From Akkermansia muciniphila (GTDB lineage Bacteria > Pseudomonadota > Gammaproteobacteria > Burkholderiales > Burkholderiaceae_C), in assembly GCA_943327015.2 (NCBI GenBank), contig CALPVM020000145.1, forward strand, positions 1-6,390: DNA of 6,390 nt, read 5' to 3'. Of the stretch, positions 5,508 to 6,390 are shown in pieces (position 1 is the first letter of the stretch; every line of letters begins with the position of its first letter). The notes beneath the pieces were generated by a model that was not told where the DNA came from, did not search any database, and worked only from the letters and a program-made list of their open reading frames with translations. Position numbers and translations under genes: made by a program.

Positions 5508-6390
5508 ATGGAAGTTACACGCATCAGGGCATTACGCGGCCCCAACCTTTGGAGCCACCACACAGCCATTCAGGCGGTTGTGGTGTGCGATAGCAATGAA
5601 GACGCCATCGCTCACGACTCTGATTTTGAAAAGCGCTTACGCCAACGGTTTCCGGAGATCAGTGCCTTTCAGCCCTTAGCACAGGGCAAGAATATCACCA
5701 TGGCACAAGTTCTGGAATTGGCAGCCTTGGGACTGCAAGCGCAGGCCGGTTGCCCGGTTACCTTTAGCTGCACCACTCCCACTGTAGACCCCATGACCTA
5801 CCAAGTAGTGGTGGAATACAGCGAAGAAGCGGTGGGGCTTTTGGCCTTTGATTTATCGCAGCAACTGTGCAAAGCCACGCTGAGTAATGCTCCATTTGAT
5901 TTGGCACATGCATTGCATCAGCTGCGCGAGTTGGACGAAGACGTTCGCTTAGGGCCAAGTACAGGTTCCATTGTGGATGCAGCGTTGGCACGCGGTATTC
6001 CCATCAGCCGTATGACCGAAGGCAGTATGGTACGCCTGGGCTGGGGCAGTAAACAACGCCGCATTCAAGCGGCTGAAATGGACTTGACCAGCGCCATAGC
6101 AGAAGCCATAGCCCAAGACAAACAACTCAGCAAAAAACTGCTTGCGGCGGCTGGAGTACCCGTTCCTGAAGGACGCATCGTGCGAAGTGCGGAGGATGCC
6201 TGGCAAGCCGCACTGGAAATTGGTTTGCCCGTGGTGGTTAAACCCAATGACGGCAACCAGGGTAAGGGCGTGACGGTAAACATTCAAACCGAGGCCGATA
6301 TCAAGACTGCGTATGCAACCGCCACCTCTTTTAGAGATGAAGTGTTGGTGGAACGTTACATGTCAGGCAATGACTTCCGGTTACTGGTAG
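5508..6390 (+). CDS. cphA: Cyanophycin synthetase CphA, N-terminal part (runs off right edge)
   Basis: The frame is open from the ATG at 5508 to the window end, giving 294 codons of a protein usually about 850-900 aa. CphA makes cyanophycin (poly-Asp backbone with Arg on each side chain) from Asp, Arg and ATP: the ATP-grasp domain adds Asp and the Mur-like domain adds Arg. The start MEVTRIRALRGPNLWS is typical of betaproteobacterial CphA. The N domain spans about 1-145 and includes LQAQAGCPVTF (76-86) and YQVVVEYSEEAVG (98-110). The ATP-grasp domain begins near LGPSTGSIVDAA (148-159), with Lys245, the loop DGNQGKG (248-254) and Glu282 visible. At the place of the HxxEH motif it has QVLEL (67-71), so both histidines are missing. 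It lies 29 bp after cphA' with no terminator between, and has no obvious Shine-Dalgarno sequence, so it probably depends on the cphA' transcript. The Mur domain cannot be assessed here. Confidence 0.93.
   Translation, partial: MEVTRIRALRGPNLWSHHTAIQAVVVCDSNEDAIAHDSDFEKRLRQRFPEISAFQPLAQGKNITMAQVLELAALGLQAQAGCPVTFSCTTPTVDPMTYQVVVEYSEEAVGLLAFDLSQQLCKATLSNAPFDLAHALHQLRELDEDVRLGPSTGSIVDAALARGIPISRMTEGSMVRLGWGSKQRRIQAAEMDLTSAIAEAIAQDKQLSKKLLAAAGVPVPEGRIVRSAEDAWQAALEIGLPVVVKPNDGNQGKGVTVNIQTEADIKTAYATATSFRDEVLVERYMSGNDFRLLV

Noticed and set aside
5949..6287. 112-codon minus-strand frame opposite cphA
   Set aside because: It is a shadow of the conserved ATP-grasp region of cphA with no start signal or recognisable product.
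3304..6390. Tandem cphA' and cphA as a recent duplication or direct DNA repeat
   Set aside because: The proteins align over the N and ATP-grasp parts, but the DNA has diverged strongly and the N domains differ greatly, so they are old paralogues rather than a recent repeat.
1..6390. Insertion sequences, CRISPR arrays, tRNA or rRNA genes
   Set aside because: No transposase-like frame, spaced direct repeats, or tRNA/rRNA signatures were seen on either strand.

Overview
The window looks like part of a betaproteobacterial chromosome, most probably order Burkholderiales. The evidence is the pairing of two tandem cyanophycin synthetase genes of the betaproteobacterial type (CphA' followed by CphA), a divergent ABC transporter plus DUF1854 pair of the kind associated with cyanophycin loci, and a small Lys-rich protein and pseudouridine synthase that both resemble Burkholderiales sequences recalled from memory. 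Base composition is moderate (roughly half G+C by eye). Genus cannot be decided from the sequence alone.

Layout. The left half is on the minus strand. Read in its direction of transcription it is: a fused zinc-ribbon/ABC exporter-type protein (3167 to 903), a DUF1854 protein (906 to 442) whose ATG overlaps the transporter stop by 4 bp, a 77-bp gap with a short inverted repeat, a 49-aa very basic protein with a strong ribosome binding site (364 to 215), and 5 bp further on an RsuA-like pseudouridine synthase that runs off the left edge (209 to 1). The right half is on the plus strand: cphA' (3304-5478), then after 29 bp cphA (5508 to beyond the right edge; 294 codons visible). A 136-bp divergent intergenic region (3168-3303) separates the halves and must hold promoters for both directions; it contains an 8-bp inverted repeat with a 29-nt spacer.

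How the genes fit together. CphA polymerises Asp and Arg into cyanophycin, an insoluble nitrogen store. CphA' is a paralogue with an intact ATP-grasp module but a shortened and altered Mur-ligase module. The ABC/DUF1854 pair probably has an accessory role in cyanophycin metabolism; its substrate is unknown. The most interesting observation is that the HxxEH metallopeptidase-type motif of the CphA N domain is present in CphA' (residues 83-87) but has lost both histidines in the adjacent CphA (residues 67-71). This suggests a split of labour in which CphA' could make primers or otherwise process the polymer for CphA. The small basic protein and the pseudouridine synthase look like ordinary housekeeping neighbours.
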